DNA of 64,000 nucleotides from Streptococcus mitis (GCA_001560895.1 CP014326.1:1128001-1192000), one strand, 5' to 3'; shown: positions 8,425 through 17,867, counted from the first letter of the stretch. Made by a program: numbers and translations. The notes: generated from the sequence alone by a model not told the origin.

Positions 8425-9783
8425 CTATAAGTTATTGAGGATTTTATCTTTATAGTAATCGAAGTAAGTTTTTTTATCAATGATACTCGTTACTTGGCCT
8501 TGTAAACCATATTGTATGATGTTACTGTCTTTATCTGGTAGTTGGGCTAGTGCAGTCACTTTAAAAAGATTTCCTTGTTCAGTTTTTGTTGCTGTTCTAT
8601 CAATAGAATGGATTTTTCCAATTATTGTGATATTTTGATTTCCGATTTTTTCTAATTTAAGACGTGCGACCTGTTCTTCTTTAAGTAAAGGGACATACTC
8701 AGAAGTGACGTAGTAAGTAATAAGTACCTCTTTAGTTTCTTGAATATTGGGATAAATTTGGGCGATTTCACTACCGTTTGGAATTAGAGTTTTTCCATCA
8801 AATTCATTATTTAAATGAATGATTCCTGTACCTGGGGCTTTAATAGTGTTGTGTTCAAAGTTAACATTTGCTTGCCCAAGTTGAGCTGTCAGCTCAGTGA
8901 TTTGTGTTTCAACAGTTGTCAACTGTTGAGATGACGATTGTAGAAATTGGGTTCGTAGGACTTCTACCTTGGTTCCTAAACTACTATCGTAAGTCGCAAC
9001 ATTTCCTGTACCTGCTCGTTGAATATTAAGACTAGCGATAGAGGATTTTAAACTTGAGATACTCTGATTAATTTGAGAAAGATATTGATCATCTAATCCT
9101 TGCTGAGATTGTTGCTGGGATTGGACTAAGTAAGTATTTAAGGTAGCTTTGTGTGGATTGCTAGCCGACAAACTCGAACTTTTATTAGTGATAGCTTGAC
9201 TAAGTTCCTCATACTCTGCTATTTGTTGGTAGATATTATTGATTTGTTTCTCTATAGCAGTGGCGGTATTTCCTGCTAAAGCTAGTTGATTATTAACCTC
9301 TGCATTGGTTTTAGAGATGCCTAACTCAATATCTTGAGATTGGCTAATAAAGTTGTTAAAGGTATTAATATAGCCGAACTCATCTTCACCTGTAAAGAGG
9401 TTAGTTCCTTGTGACAGACTTGCTTTGAGAGTCTCGATTCCAGTTTTTTGCCGATTTAGGGTAGCTAGCTGTGTTTCAAGAGCTTGTTTTTGGGATTTCT
9501 CCATTGTTTCAGCATATTTGATAACGACGTCATCTTTTTTGACCGATTGGTTATTAGACAGATTATTAGTTGTTATGGTGTTATTGCTAGTTGATTGAAT
9601 TGAAGCGATGACTTGAGTTGGTGTAATCTCTCCTCTCGATGTGACGGTGACTTCTTTTTGGGCAAATAAAGAGAAGATAAGCAGGAAACTTAGTAATAGG
9701 ACTAATGGGACAATTAAGAGTGTCGCAAAATTATGGTAGCGGCGCTGATAAAATTCTGCACTTTTAAATAGCTTTGGGTTCAT
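8425..9783 (-). CDS. blpB: BlpB, ComB-like transport accessory protein
   Basis: This 452-residue HlyD/ComB family protein has one N-terminal membrane helix (about residues 20-43), then long alpha-helical coiled-coil segments rich in Gln/Ser/Thr, and a C-terminal barrel-sandwich region (KAPGTGIIHLNNE). It bridges the membrane beside the peptidase-ABC exporter. It lies 11 bp downstream of blpA in the same operon and is full length. Confidence 0.92.
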   Translation of the reverse strand: MNPKLFKSAEFYQRRYHNFATLLIVPLVLLLSFLLIFSLFAQKEVTVTSRGEITPTQVIASIQSTSNNTITTNNLSNNQSVKKDDVVIKYAETMEKSQKQALETQLATLNRQKTGIETLKASLSQGTNLFTGEDEFGYINTFNNFISQSQDIELGISKTNAEVNNQLALAGNTATAIEKQINNIYQQIAEYEELSQAITNKSSSLSASNPHKATLNTYLVQSQQQSQQGLDDQYLSQINQSISSLKSSIASLNIQRAGTGNVATYDSSLGTKVEVLRTQFLQSSSQQLTTVETQITELTAQLGQANVNFEHNTIKAPGTGIIHLNNEFDGKTLIPNGSEIAQIYPNIQETKEVLITYYVTSEYVPLLKEEQVARLKLEKIGNQNITIIGKIHSIDRTATKTEQGNLFKVTALAQLPDKDSNIIQYGLQGQVTSIIDKKTYFDYYKDKILNNL

Positions 9784-9794
9784 GATAAGTCTCC

Positions 9795-11948
9795 TTATTT
9801 GCTAAATAGATAATGATAGAAACCTTGTTTGGTCATCAATTCTTGATGAGAACCAGTCTCTATAACTTTCCCTTGGTTAAGGACAATGACTTGATTAGTT
9901 CGTTCAGATATACTAAGACGATGGGCAACAAAGATGATGGTCTTGTCACTCATGTCCATCAAATTTTCAATAACCTTTTTTTCAGTTAAAACATCAAGTC
10001 CGCTGGTTGCTTCATCAAGAATAAGAACAGGAGCTTTTGTCAGTAATGCTCTAGCCAAAGCAATACGTTGTTTTTGTCCACCTGATAATCCAGCTCCATC
10101 TGATAGTTCTGTTTGGTATCCCATAGGCATTTGTTCGATGTCTTGGCGAATTTCTGCTATCTCACAGGCTTTGATAATATCTTCTTGACTAATCATTTGA
10201 TTAGCTCCCAAGGTCAGGTTTTCTAAGATTGATCCACTAAAAATATAAGCTTGTTGAGGTAGGTAGTTGATGTGTTGTCGAAGAACCTTTTTATCAATCA
10301 TTTTGAGATCATTGTTGTTAATAGTGATTCGTCCCTTGTAAGGTTCAAAGAAGTTGACAATCATTTTAGCCAAGGTCGTTTTCCCTGATCCGCTAATTCC
10401 CACTATACTGACCTTATCACCTTGTTTGATAGTTAGATTTATGTTATTTAGGGTGTCGCGTCCAAAACCATATTTATATGAAATGTCTTCAAAACAAATA
10501 TCACCAGCCAGAAACTGTGAACCGGTTAAGGTCTGAGTGTTTTTGAACTCAGATTCGACTAAGTAAACTTCATTAAGACGATTGTTGGCTACCTTTGCAG
10601 ACTGAAGTTTTGTTTGGAGGTTAATGATATTTTCCAAGGGATTAGTAAAGTAAGATAAGAGTGTGTTAAACGTAATCAATTGTCCAATGGAAATTTTACC
10701 TGTCATAACTACCTGAGCACCAAACCACAAAATAACAATATTCAGTATGAGTTGAGCTCCTTGTTTAAGGCTGCTCTGTAGGATAGAATATTTACTGAGT
10801 TTGAAAGATTTGTCCAAATAATCCACAAACTCGCTATCAATCTTCTGGTATCGAGTTTCTTCACTAGTTAGGGATTTGATGGTTTCTATACCATTGATAT
10901 CTTCAATAATAGCAGAGCTTACCATGGAATTGCTCTGCATGACATCATTATTCATCTTTTCAAAGGGCTTCATAAAAGCAAAAATAATGATGATGTAAAT
11001 AGGAACTGAAATCAGTGAGAGAAGGAAGAGGTTGGTGTTTTGTACCAAGAGTACACTACCAACAATGATCAAGATAGAGACATCAAGGAAGAGTGACAAA
11101 ATCGTCGAAGCTAGAGCATCAATGATTGAATTGGCATCTGTAAAACGAGAGATGACCTCACCAGTTCGCCGTGTTGCAAAGAAAGACATGGGGAGTTCAA
11201 AAATGTGGCGAATGTAAGAAAGAATAACATCAATACTTAATCGTTGACTAAGTACGGTTAAGAGGTAATCTCGTGAGAAACTCATAATCTGTTGCAGGAT
11301 ATAGGTGATAATCAGGCCAATGGAGATAATACCTAGGGTTGATTTCATCTGATTAGGGATGTATTCATCTAAAATTCCTTGAAGGTAGTAAGAGCCACCG
11401 ATATTGATAAAGGTCACCAAGAGACTAGCTAACACGATATAAAAAATAAGTGAGCGTTGCCTGAAAATTAAGGGGAGAAAGCTCATCAATCCATTTTTTT
11501 TATCCTTATGAGGTTTATAGCTGGGAGCTGGAGCCAGAAAGATAGCTACACCTGTCCATTCAGAAGCAAATCTATCCTTGGTCATTTTTGTTACTTTGAC
11601 AGTAGGGTCAGGATCACCAATGATAAGATGGTCTTTTATATTTTTATAGACAACGTAGTAGTGTTGTAGTTTACCCTCTTTATTAACATGAACGATAAAA
11701 GGATAAGGTATGTCTTCCATTTCAAAGAGGCTCATATCCGCTTGAATGGCTCTTGTTTCAAAACTCATTTCTTTGGCTGCTTTGACGATACCAAGAGCGG
11801 TCGTTCCTTCTTTATTTGTTTTAGCTAGTTCTCGCAAATGAGCTAAGGAATAGTCAGAACCATAAAACTTGGCAATAGACGCTAAAGCGGCAACTCCACA
11901 GTCCCTAGCGTCTATTTGAGGGATAAAGGTCCGTTTGTAAGATGTCAT
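9795..11948 (-). CDS. blpA: BlpA, C39 peptidase-containing ABC exporter
   Basis: This 717-residue protein has an N-terminal C39 peptidase (QIDARDCGVAA with the catalytic Cys near 17; LQHYYVV for the His; IGDPDP for the Asp). Six membrane helices follow, then a nucleotide-binding domain with GISGSGKTT, the signature LSGGQKQR and LILDEATS. It cleaves double-glycine leaders and exports BlpC and bacteriocins. The frame is intact, whereas many pneumococcal blpA alleles carry frameshifts, so this strain may export its own peptides. The promoter carries BlpR repeats at 12015-12047. Confidence 0.94.
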   Translation of the reverse strand: MTSYKRTFIPQIDARDCGVAALASIAKFYGSDYSLAHLRELAKTNKEGTTALGIVKAAKEMSFETRAIQADMSLFEMEDIPYPFIVHVNKEGKLQHYYVVYKNIKDHLIIGDPDPTVKVTKMTKDRFASEWTGVAIFLAPAPSYKPHKDKKNGLMSFLPLIFRQRSLIFYIVLASLLVTFINIGGSYYLQGILDEYIPNQMKSTLGIISIGLIITYILQQIMSFSRDYLLTVLSQRLSIDVILSYIRHIFELPMSFFATRRTGEVISRFTDANSIIDALASTILSLFLDVSILIIVGSVLLVQNTNLFLLSLISVPIYIIIIFAFMKPFEKMNNDVMQSNSMVSSAIIEDINGIETIKSLTSEETRYQKIDSEFVDYLDKSFKLSKYSILQSSLKQGAQLILNIVILWFGAQVVMTGKISIGQLITFNTLLSYFTNPLENIINLQTKLQSAKVANNRLNEVYLVESEFKNTQTLTGSQFLAGDICFEDISYKYGFGRDTLNNINLTIKQGDKVSIVGISGSGKTTLAKMIVNFFEPYKGRITINNNDLKMIDKKVLRQHINYLPQQAYIFSGSILENLTLGANQMISQEDIIKACEIAEIRQDIEQMPMGYQTELSDGAGLSGGQKQRIALARALLTKAPVLILDEATSGLDVLTEKKVIENLMDMSDKTIIFVAHRLSISERTNQVIVLNQGKVIETGSHQELMTKQGFYHYLFSK

Positions 11949-12014
11949 TTGTCAAATCCTTTCTTTTTATTTACAAGACTATTATGACAAAAAATAGGTA
12001 GAAAAATTGTTCAA

Positions 12015-12047
12015 ATCTTAAATGGCTCATATAATATCTTGAATGGT
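12015..12047 (-). promoter_or_regulatory. BlpR-type repeats before blpA
   Basis: On the minus strand ACCATTCAAGAT (12036-12047) is followed by GCCATTTAAGAT (12015-12026), 21 bp start to start. This is the predicted BlpR site for the blpA-blpB-blpC operon. Confidence 0.85.
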
Positions 12048-12129
12048 GTTTTTGGTTTTGAAAATTAGTTAACACCATTTTTTAACGGCATATTTTTAAT
12101 CATGAATGGTTACAAATTATGAAAAAAAT

Positions 12130-12161
12130 ACGTTTCGTGATGAAAATCGTACATTTAAAGA
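12130..12161 (+). promoter_or_regulatory. BlpR-type repeats before the first bacteriocin operon
   Basis: ACGTTTCGTGA (12130-12140) and ACATTTAAAGA (12151-12161) are 21 bp apart. The -10 TATACT follows at 12191-12196. The promoter region from about 12090 to 12225 is closely matched by 15110-15246. Confidence 0.7.
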
Positions 12162-12255
12162 CTTTACGGTAAAACTCGTGTTTTCTCTGGTATACTAAAC
12201 TTGTCAAGATTGCAATCCGACAAAAATAATTAATATTAATACGGAGGTATTCCTC

Positions 12256-12483
12256 ATGGAAACAAAAACAACGACTCAATTTGATGTTTTGGATACTGAA
12301 ATGCTGGCTAGCATTGAGGGAGGAACAGTTAGTGCAGGTGAAGTTGCTAGGGCGGCAGGAATTTGCACATTAGCAGGAGCAGCGATTGGTAGTTTGGTTG
12401 CACCAGGAGCTGGAACTTGGGCTGGAGGTATTTTAGGAGCACAATATTGCACAGCTATATGGGGTATCGCTAGATCTTTGTAG
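12256..12483 (+). CDS. Double-glycine class II bacteriocin peptide
   Basis: This 75-residue peptide has a leader ending ...MLASIEGG (residues 1-23), so the mature part begins TVSAGEVARAAG. It is small, hydrophobic and rich in Gly/Ala with GxxxG-type repeats, typical of class IIb pore-forming peptides. GGAGG lies before the ATG, and a BlpR site and -10 lie upstream. The two mature Cys residues could form a disulphide. I cannot assign a specific Blp letter. The next gene is probably its immunity protein, and the peptide at 12900 may be its partner. Confidence 0.85.
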   Translation: METKTTTQFDVLDTEMLASIEGGTVSAGEVARAAGICTLAGAAIGSLVAPGAGTWAGGILGAQYCTAIWGIARSL

Positions 12484-12498
12484 AAAAGAGGTTAGTTT

Positions 12499-12891
12499 AT
12501 GGAAAGTGGGGAATTTAGACTAATTTTAGCTCTTTTTACGTCCTTTTTTATAATAGGTGCGCTTGGAATAGTTCTAAATGTTACAATAAGCGAAGTTTTA
12601 GTTTTTTCTGTAGGTAGTGTGTTTTTTGAGTTGCTGATTCACTTATTAACGCATAATAAGAAGAGAGGAAACATTAGTTCTGAACTATGCTTTAATCGAT
12701 ACAAGCAATTTATTAAAAAGATTTCAGTACCTACTTTTTTTCTGTTACTATTATCAATTATCTTTGTTGTTATAGATGGCTATAATTCGTCTTCTGTATT
12801 ATTTTATACTCATATATTTGTAGTATTATTCACGGTAGTATACATTATTAGCTCAAATAATATCGAATTACATATTTCAAAAAAGAAATGA
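12499..12891 (+). CDS. Four-helix membrane protein, probable bacteriocin immunity
   Basis: This 130-residue protein has four predicted membrane helices (about 8-30, 33-52, 74-92 and 100-120) and basic loops. I recognise no named family. It lies between two bacteriocin peptide genes, 15 bp after the first, and belongs to the same BlpR-driven operon. Immunity is the most likely role by context. Confidence 0.65.
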   Translation: MESGEFRLILALFTSFFIIGALGIVLNVTISEVLVFSVGSVFFELLIHLLTHNKKRGNISSELCFNRYKQFIKKISVPTFFLLLLSIIFVVIDGYNSSSVLFYTHIFVVLFTVVYIISSNNIELHISKKK

Positions 12892-12899
12892 GGTTACGT

Positions 12900-13118
12900 A
12901 TGAATAAATTAAATATTCACTTTATGGAGTTAAAAAATGAAGAATTGTCCTGTGTTTTAGGTGGAGGACAACGTGAGGGAGAGGCTGTTCTTGCGGGGGC
13001 GGCAGGTGCTGTAGAAGCGGCGATGTCTTGTGCTCCTGCTGGTCCGTATGTCATTGCAGCATGCGCTGTTGGTGGAGCAATCTATGGTGGATTTTGGGGT
13101 TATGTATTCGGTTCATAA
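12900..13118 (+). CDS. Second double-glycine bacteriocin peptide
   Basis: The start is at ATG 12900, which GAGG at 12890-12893 fits better than the upstream ATG at 12888. The peptide is 72 residues. The leader ends LSCVLGG, and the mature part is Gly/Ala rich with several GxxxG-like motifs and two Cys. It may form a two-peptide class IIb bacteriocin with the product at 12256; this is inferred from adjacency and composition. Confidence 0.8.
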   Translation: MNKLNIHFMELKNEELSCVLGGGQREGEAVLAGAAGAVEAAMSCAPAGPYVIAACAVGGAIYGGFWGYVFGS

Positions 13119-13220
13119 ATAGAATTCTTGTGCGGGAAGAATATTTGTTTTGCATTGATTAGAATTGATTGATATTTTGTCTTCAAAATAAAATGCTACC
13201 AAATTTAATATTTGAATGTG

Positions 13221-13273
13221 TGTACTGGCCCCCAAAAGTTAGATTTTTCTGTCTAACTTTGGGGGCCAGTACA
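13221..13273. repeat. Strong hairpin made of two facing IS-like ends
   Basis: TGTACTGGCCCCCAAA and its reverse complement face each other across an 8-base loop, with one bulged A. The outer end resembles the IS-end-like sequence at 1624. It could be a MITE, a relic of an IS that lost its middle, or work as a terminator for the bacteriocin operon. Confidence 0.6.
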
Positions 13274-13365
13274 GTGTTAGCGTTTTACTTACAGTATATA
13301 ATAATAAATTATTTTGAGACGTAGATGTAAAGTGATTGAGCTATAGATATGATGAGGGTGGAAAT

Positions 13366-13602
13366 ATGGAGAATGTTATAATGAATGTAGTTAATCATCT
13401 CTTGCTAAAGATTGAATGGATAGTAAGTAATATCTTTATAAAAATGAGCATACTTTGGATGCTTATTTGGTTTCTATACTATTTAAAGAGTGATTTAGCA
13501 ATGTATTTCTTATTTTTTGGAAATGGCTTTTTATTATTGCTAATAATTTTTCGATTTGCACTGTATCAAATTAAACTAGTAATGCAGAATGATATTAAGT
13601 AA
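13366..13602 (+). CDS. Small membrane protein of the bacteriocin region
   Basis: The start is at ATG 13366 behind GAGGGTGG, giving 78 residues with two hydrophobic helices (about 24-45 and 47-66). No family is recognised. Small two-helix proteins are common in blp immunity regions, so immunity is possible. Confidence 0.5.
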   Translation: MENVIMNVVNHLLLKIEWIVSNIFIKMSILWMLIWFLYYLKSDLAMYFLFFGNGFLLLLIIFRFALYQIKLVMQNDIK

Positions 13603-13757
13603 TTGTGTCTAGATCATATTTTGGGGAATCAGATTATAATCATTCTGGACGTTTTCAAGACTTTTTGGGATTTGTATAATAGAACTTGGTGAAGCTATCA
13701 TAGCCTTTTGTGAAGGAACTGGATCTTCTTTCTACGGTATAGAAAGTTGAGGTTCAA

Positions 13758-13958
13758 ATGAATCGTTATTTGATATGCGTAATTAGTTTTATAATGACGG
13801 TTTTAGTCCTAAAAATTTTATTCGAATCAAATACTATTATTCATAAGTTTATTGCTATATTAGGTATTACTATGTATTACAGAGGTATTTTTAGAGAGTA
13901 TAAAAAATATTCAAATCATTTCAGATTTTTAAATTTTATAATATTTGTATTTTTTTGA
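13758..13958 (+). CDS. Small membrane protein with a decayed duplicate nearby
   Basis: This 66-residue protein has two hydrophobic segments and a basic REYKKYSNHF region. A degenerate copy of its 3' half is at 15996-16066 (MYYRDVFREYKRY). The function is unknown. Its place between bacteriocin genes suggests an immunity or accessory role. Confidence 0.5.
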   Translation: MNRYLICVISFIMTVLVLKILFESNTIIHKFIAILGITMYYRGIFREYKKYSNHFRFLNFIIFVFF

Positions 13959-13994
13959 CACAATAAAATTATCAAGTACTAGGAGGTATTCCAT

Positions 13995-14176
13995 ATGGAT
14001 GGTATGCACCATTTAGATATATTTCAGATAACATTATTTGTAGGGATGGTTATCGATATACGCAATCGAATTGGAACTTTGGTAATTGTTAAATTAATGT
14101 TGAATCTGTAGTAAATGGTGTTGTATCACAAATGGCTATGGCAATAGCAGGAGCAGGTGGGAACAGACCTAGATAA
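13995..14176 (+). pseudogene. Decayed bacteriocin peptide gene
   Basis: A bacteriocin-style start (AGGAGGTATTCCAT before ATG) is followed by a leader deletion and frame change. The mature-like frame from 13997 reads GWYAPFRYISDN, then CRDGYRYTQSNWNFGNC, then a TAA inside, and ends AIAGAGGNRPR. The pattern recalls the mature part of the peptide at 15339 (NGYSCRY...VVNG/IVNGW). The gene is not functional as it stands. Confidence 0.55.
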
Positions 14177-14194
14177 TAATAAGAGGGTATAGAT

Positions 14195-14512
14195 ATGAAT
14201 CAACAGTTTAGAAGTCAATGTTTAGATGCAATTGTAAACTTTGAAACTAGCTTTAAAGAAATGAACTTATCTCAACAACAATATTTCCAAGCTTATAGTC
14301 TAGTTAGTAAAATAGTATCTGAAAAGAAATTAGACGGTGTTGCATTTGCTCAATCTTTCAGATATTTTTATGAACTCTTTAGTTGAGAATTATTTCCAGG
14401 GGGAATTGTTTTATCTGAACAAGCTCGTAAAGATTTTAGTAGGATATCAGACCTAGCAAATTCTACTGAGTTATTAAAAACAATTCATAGCCCTATTAAA
14501 ATATTTTGGTAA
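14195..14512 (+). pseudogene. Bacteriocin-region immunity-like gene with in-frame stop
   Basis: The open frame gives 63 helical residues, then TGA at 14384-14386. The same frame continues for 41 more codons (ELFPGGIVLSEQARKDF...) to TAA at 14510, which suggests an original protein of about 105 residues with one nonsense codon. A truncated product could still be made. It follows the decayed bacteriocin at 13995, so cognate immunity is plausible. Confidence 0.55.
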
Positions 14513-14729
14513 TTACAAAATTATATTAATTTCTACAATAGTAATTATTTATTTTGCGTATCCTTAAAATTTGTGATTTACTAAACTTTATAAAATTGTA
14601 CAACAATAAAAAGTACCTAATGGTTTACTGAAATGTTTTCGACTAATATTAATTGATTCAAAAAATTTTCCCAATATTATATTCAAGGGATTTAATTCTG
14701 TATATAACAGGATTAAATCCTTTTTACTA

Positions 14730-14804
14730 TGTGACTATTAGTCCGTCTCGCTCCGTTAGAGGGGAGACAAACAAACCACCCGTTTGAAGGAGGTTCATGA
14801 TTGT
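14730..14804 (+). repeat. IS200-derived MITE (left and right ends fused)
   Basis: Bases 14730-14776 match the left end of the IS200-like element at 28941 (GTCCGTCTCGCTCC...GAGACAAACAAACCA). From there the sequence continues as that element's right end (CAAACCACCCGTTT...TCATGATTGTG). The whole transposase interior is missing. This is a direct internal-deletion derivative about 75 bp long. Confidence 0.75.
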
Positions 14805-14839
14805 GGGGACCTACACTTTATTTTCTTTTGAAACTGAGT

Positions 14840-15050
14840 TTTTATCCAGTTTTATGACTTGAGTACGACGAACAGGTCGTGGCTCTCATTTGAGGTGTAA
14901 GTCATACGTGAGTCCCCACTACCGGTGACCCCAATAAAGATTCCCAATTCTGACTATAGCGAGGTAGCAAGGAGGAAGAAATAGTAAAATCGTGGCTTAA
15001 AGAACAGGAATGTTATAGTAAGCCATATTTAGGGAATTAAGTAAATCTTC
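14840..15050 (+). repeat. Unidentified structured repeat, copy A
   Basis: This non-coding stretch contains GTACGACGAACAGGTC, a TCATTTGAGGT segment, a CACTACCGGTGA segment and a GAGGTAGCAAGGAGGAAGAA segment. These recur in the same order in copy B at 16235-16450. The spacing is conserved while the sequence has diverged. It could be an RNA or mobile-element relic; I do not recognise it. Confidence 0.4.
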
Positions 15051-15154
15051 CAACAATAAAACGAATGGCATAGATTTTTTTCAACATCTGATATTTTGAA
15101 CTTTTCTCAGATTCTTATTTTTAATCTTGAATGGTTTAAAAATTATGAGAAAAA

Positions 15155-15186
15155 ACATTTCATGATGAAAATCGCACATTTGAAGA
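15155..15186 (+). promoter_or_regulatory. BlpR-type repeats before the third bacteriocin operon
   Basis: ACATTTCATGA (15155-15165) and ACATTTGAAGA (15176-15186) are 21 bp apart, and TATACT at 15216-15221 is the likely -10. The promoter region is a near-duplicate of the one at 12090-12225. Confidence 0.7.
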
Positions 15187-15338
15187 TCTTGTGGTAATAA
15201 TTTTTTGTGTTATGCTATACTGAAGCTGTCAAGGTTGCAACTCGACAAAACAAAAAATATTTATCCTTGAACTAGCTTCTCAAGGGTAGACAGAAAAATC
15301 TAACTTTGAGGGTTAGTACACAAAAGGAGGTGTTTACC

Positions 15339-15587
15339 ATGGATACAAAAGCAACAGAACATTTTAATACAATTAACTCTAATTCCCTTGCTACTATTAA
15401 AGGTGGAGGAAAAGGCATTTGTAAATTCGTTATGGAAGGAGCAAATGGTTATTCTTGCCGATATCCAGATGGAGAATGGGGATATATTGTCACTAAGAGT
15501 AATTTTGAGGCAACGAAAGATGTAATAGTTAATGGTTGGATATCATCATTAGGAGGCAGTTATTTTCTTCGAGGCTATAGAGGATGA
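15339..15587 (+). CDS. Double-glycine bacteriocin peptide
   Basis: The start is at ATG 15339 behind AAGGAGG (15324-15330), giving 82 residues. The leader ends ...NSLATIKGG, and the mature peptide starts GKGICKFVMEGANGYSC. It is longer and more polar than the Gly/Ala peptides at 12256 and 12900. It has two Cys, an aromatic-rich middle (GEWGYIVTK) and a Gly-rich C-terminus. The EntA-type immunity gene 3 bp downstream suggests a cognate pair. It is driven by the BlpR box at 15155. Confidence 0.85.
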   Translation: MDTKATEHFNTINSNSLATIKGGGKGICKFVMEGANGYSCRYPDGEWGYIVTKSNFEATKDVIVNGWISSLGGSYFLRGYRG

Positions 15588-15590
15588 TTC

Positions 15591-15890
15591 ATGAATAAAA
15601 AAACAGAAGAAATTCTCAACAAGGTTTATAATTTGATTTTAGATCCAGAGATTCGTCAAAACGAACGAGATATTTTATTACATTATAAAACTCGATTAGA
15701 GAATACAAAAAATGAGCAGAGAGTTGTCATGGAGTTGGCAGAAGATCTTCGCCAACAAGCTGTTAGTAGTATTCATAGTCATAAATCATTGAGTCCAAAG
15801 ACTGCAACATTTTATAAAGAAATTGCAGCATATGGACAATTGAATAAAAATCTAGCTCAAGGATTAATTTCTTTGGGGATAACGATATAA
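15591..15890 (+). CDS. Bacteriocin immunity protein, EntA/PedB-like
   Basis: This 99-residue protein is all-helical, soluble and charged, with the look of the class IIa immunity four-helix bundle family (EntA_Immun). It begins 3 bp after the bacteriocin stop and so is translationally linked. It should protect the producer against the peptide at 15339. The family call is from pattern and context. Confidence 0.75.
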   Translation: MNKKTEEILNKVYNLILDPEIRQNERDILLHYKTRLENTKNEQRVVMELAEDLRQQAVSSIHSHKSLSPKTATFYKEIAAYGQLNKNLAQGLISLGITI

Positions 15891-15954
15891 GGAAAAATGA
15901 GTATAATAAACTCATCTAGCTTTTAACAAGATGAAACAATTCATATAAATGTAA

Positions 15955-16070
15955 GGAGGTATTCATGATGAATACAATGGTGAAACAATAGGTATTATGA
16001 TGTATTACAGAGATGTTTTTAGAGAATATAAAAGATATTAAAATCATTTCAAATTAGTTAAATTTCATAA
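15955..16070 (+). pseudogene. Fused relics of bacteriocin leader and small membrane gene
   Basis: AAGGAGGTATTCATG is followed by MNTMVKQ and then a stop, a typical bacteriocin leader start. It runs directly into a copy of the 3' part of the 13758 gene (MYYRDVFREYKRY, then stop). This marks a deletion between bacteriocin modules. Confidence 0.5.
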
Positions 16071-16107
16071 TCTTAATTTAACTAATTTGTACAACATAAT
16101 AATCAAA

Positions 16108-16234
16108 GAGGCTGGGAAAAGTCTTTAAAATCAGAAAAACGCATATTATCAGGCATTGAACAATCTTGATATTATGCGTTTTATTGTAGTGAGATTCACA
16201 TTATTTTTCCTAAAAATGAGTTTTTGACTAGCCT
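16108..16234. repeat. 128-bp MITE-like repeat, copy 2
   Basis: It begins AGGCTGGGAAAAGTC and ends GACTAGCCT, with the same inner hairpin (ACGCATATTATCAGG / ATATTATGCGT) as the copy at 4643-4770 and nearly the same length. It is non-coding. Confidence 0.6.
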
Positions 16235-16450
16235 AATTATTTGGGTACGACGAGCAGGTCAAGTATCTCATCTGAGGTATAAGCTCTCCATGAGCACCCG
16301 CTACTGGTGAGTTAAATAGTTACTCGTAAGCAGGATAATCATGAGGTAGTAGGAAGAGGGAGGGATAGTAAGTCATGTATAGTAGATGAGGGATTTCAGA
16401 ACTCTAAAGTTCAAATAGGTATATGTAAATCACGAGAGTATTGAGGAAAG
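16235..16450 (+). repeat. Unidentified structured repeat, copy B
   Basis: This is the counterpart of 14840-15050, with GTACGACGAGCAGGTC, TCATCTGAGGTATAAG, CGCTACTGGTGAG and GAGGTAGTAGGAAGAGG in the same order. It directly follows the MITE at 16108. No open frame explains the conservation. Confidence 0.4.
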
Positions 16451-16576
16451 ATGTACAACTTATATATTGAGGTGAGATTCTGATGATAGCTGAAAGCATA
16501 GTAACAACGAAACATGAGAAGTCAGTCAATCCTATAGTAGTCAGGATGATTCTATAATGGAAGTGGAGCGAAAAAT

Positions 16577-16609
16577 ACCATTTCAGTATAATATAGCTAC
16601 CTTTTAGGA
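16577..16609 (+). promoter_or_regulatory. Possible BlpR-like repeats before the LPXTG thioredoxin gene
   Basis: ACCATTTCAGT (16577-16587) and ACCTTTTAGGA (16599-16609) resemble the BlpR half-sites, but the period is 22 bp rather than 21. This is weak evidence that the downstream gene is part of the regulon. Confidence 0.35.
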
Positions 16610-16658
16610 TTTGCTTAAAAATTTAGTTTTAAAATGTGTAAAATAAAATTATCAATAA

Positions 16659-17765
<1,107 letters not shown>

Positions 17766-17867
17766 GATCATAAGAGTATAGTAACCTACTGGAAATAGAT
17801 TACATTAGATATTTATGAGAAACAGTGTAGATAATCTTTTTACCAAGTTTTAAAAATAAAAATAAGT

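Noticed and set aside
14840..16450. Group II intron or IscB-type RNA for the paired blocks
   Set aside because: No recognisable domain V, no intron boundary and no associated ORF; left as unidentified.
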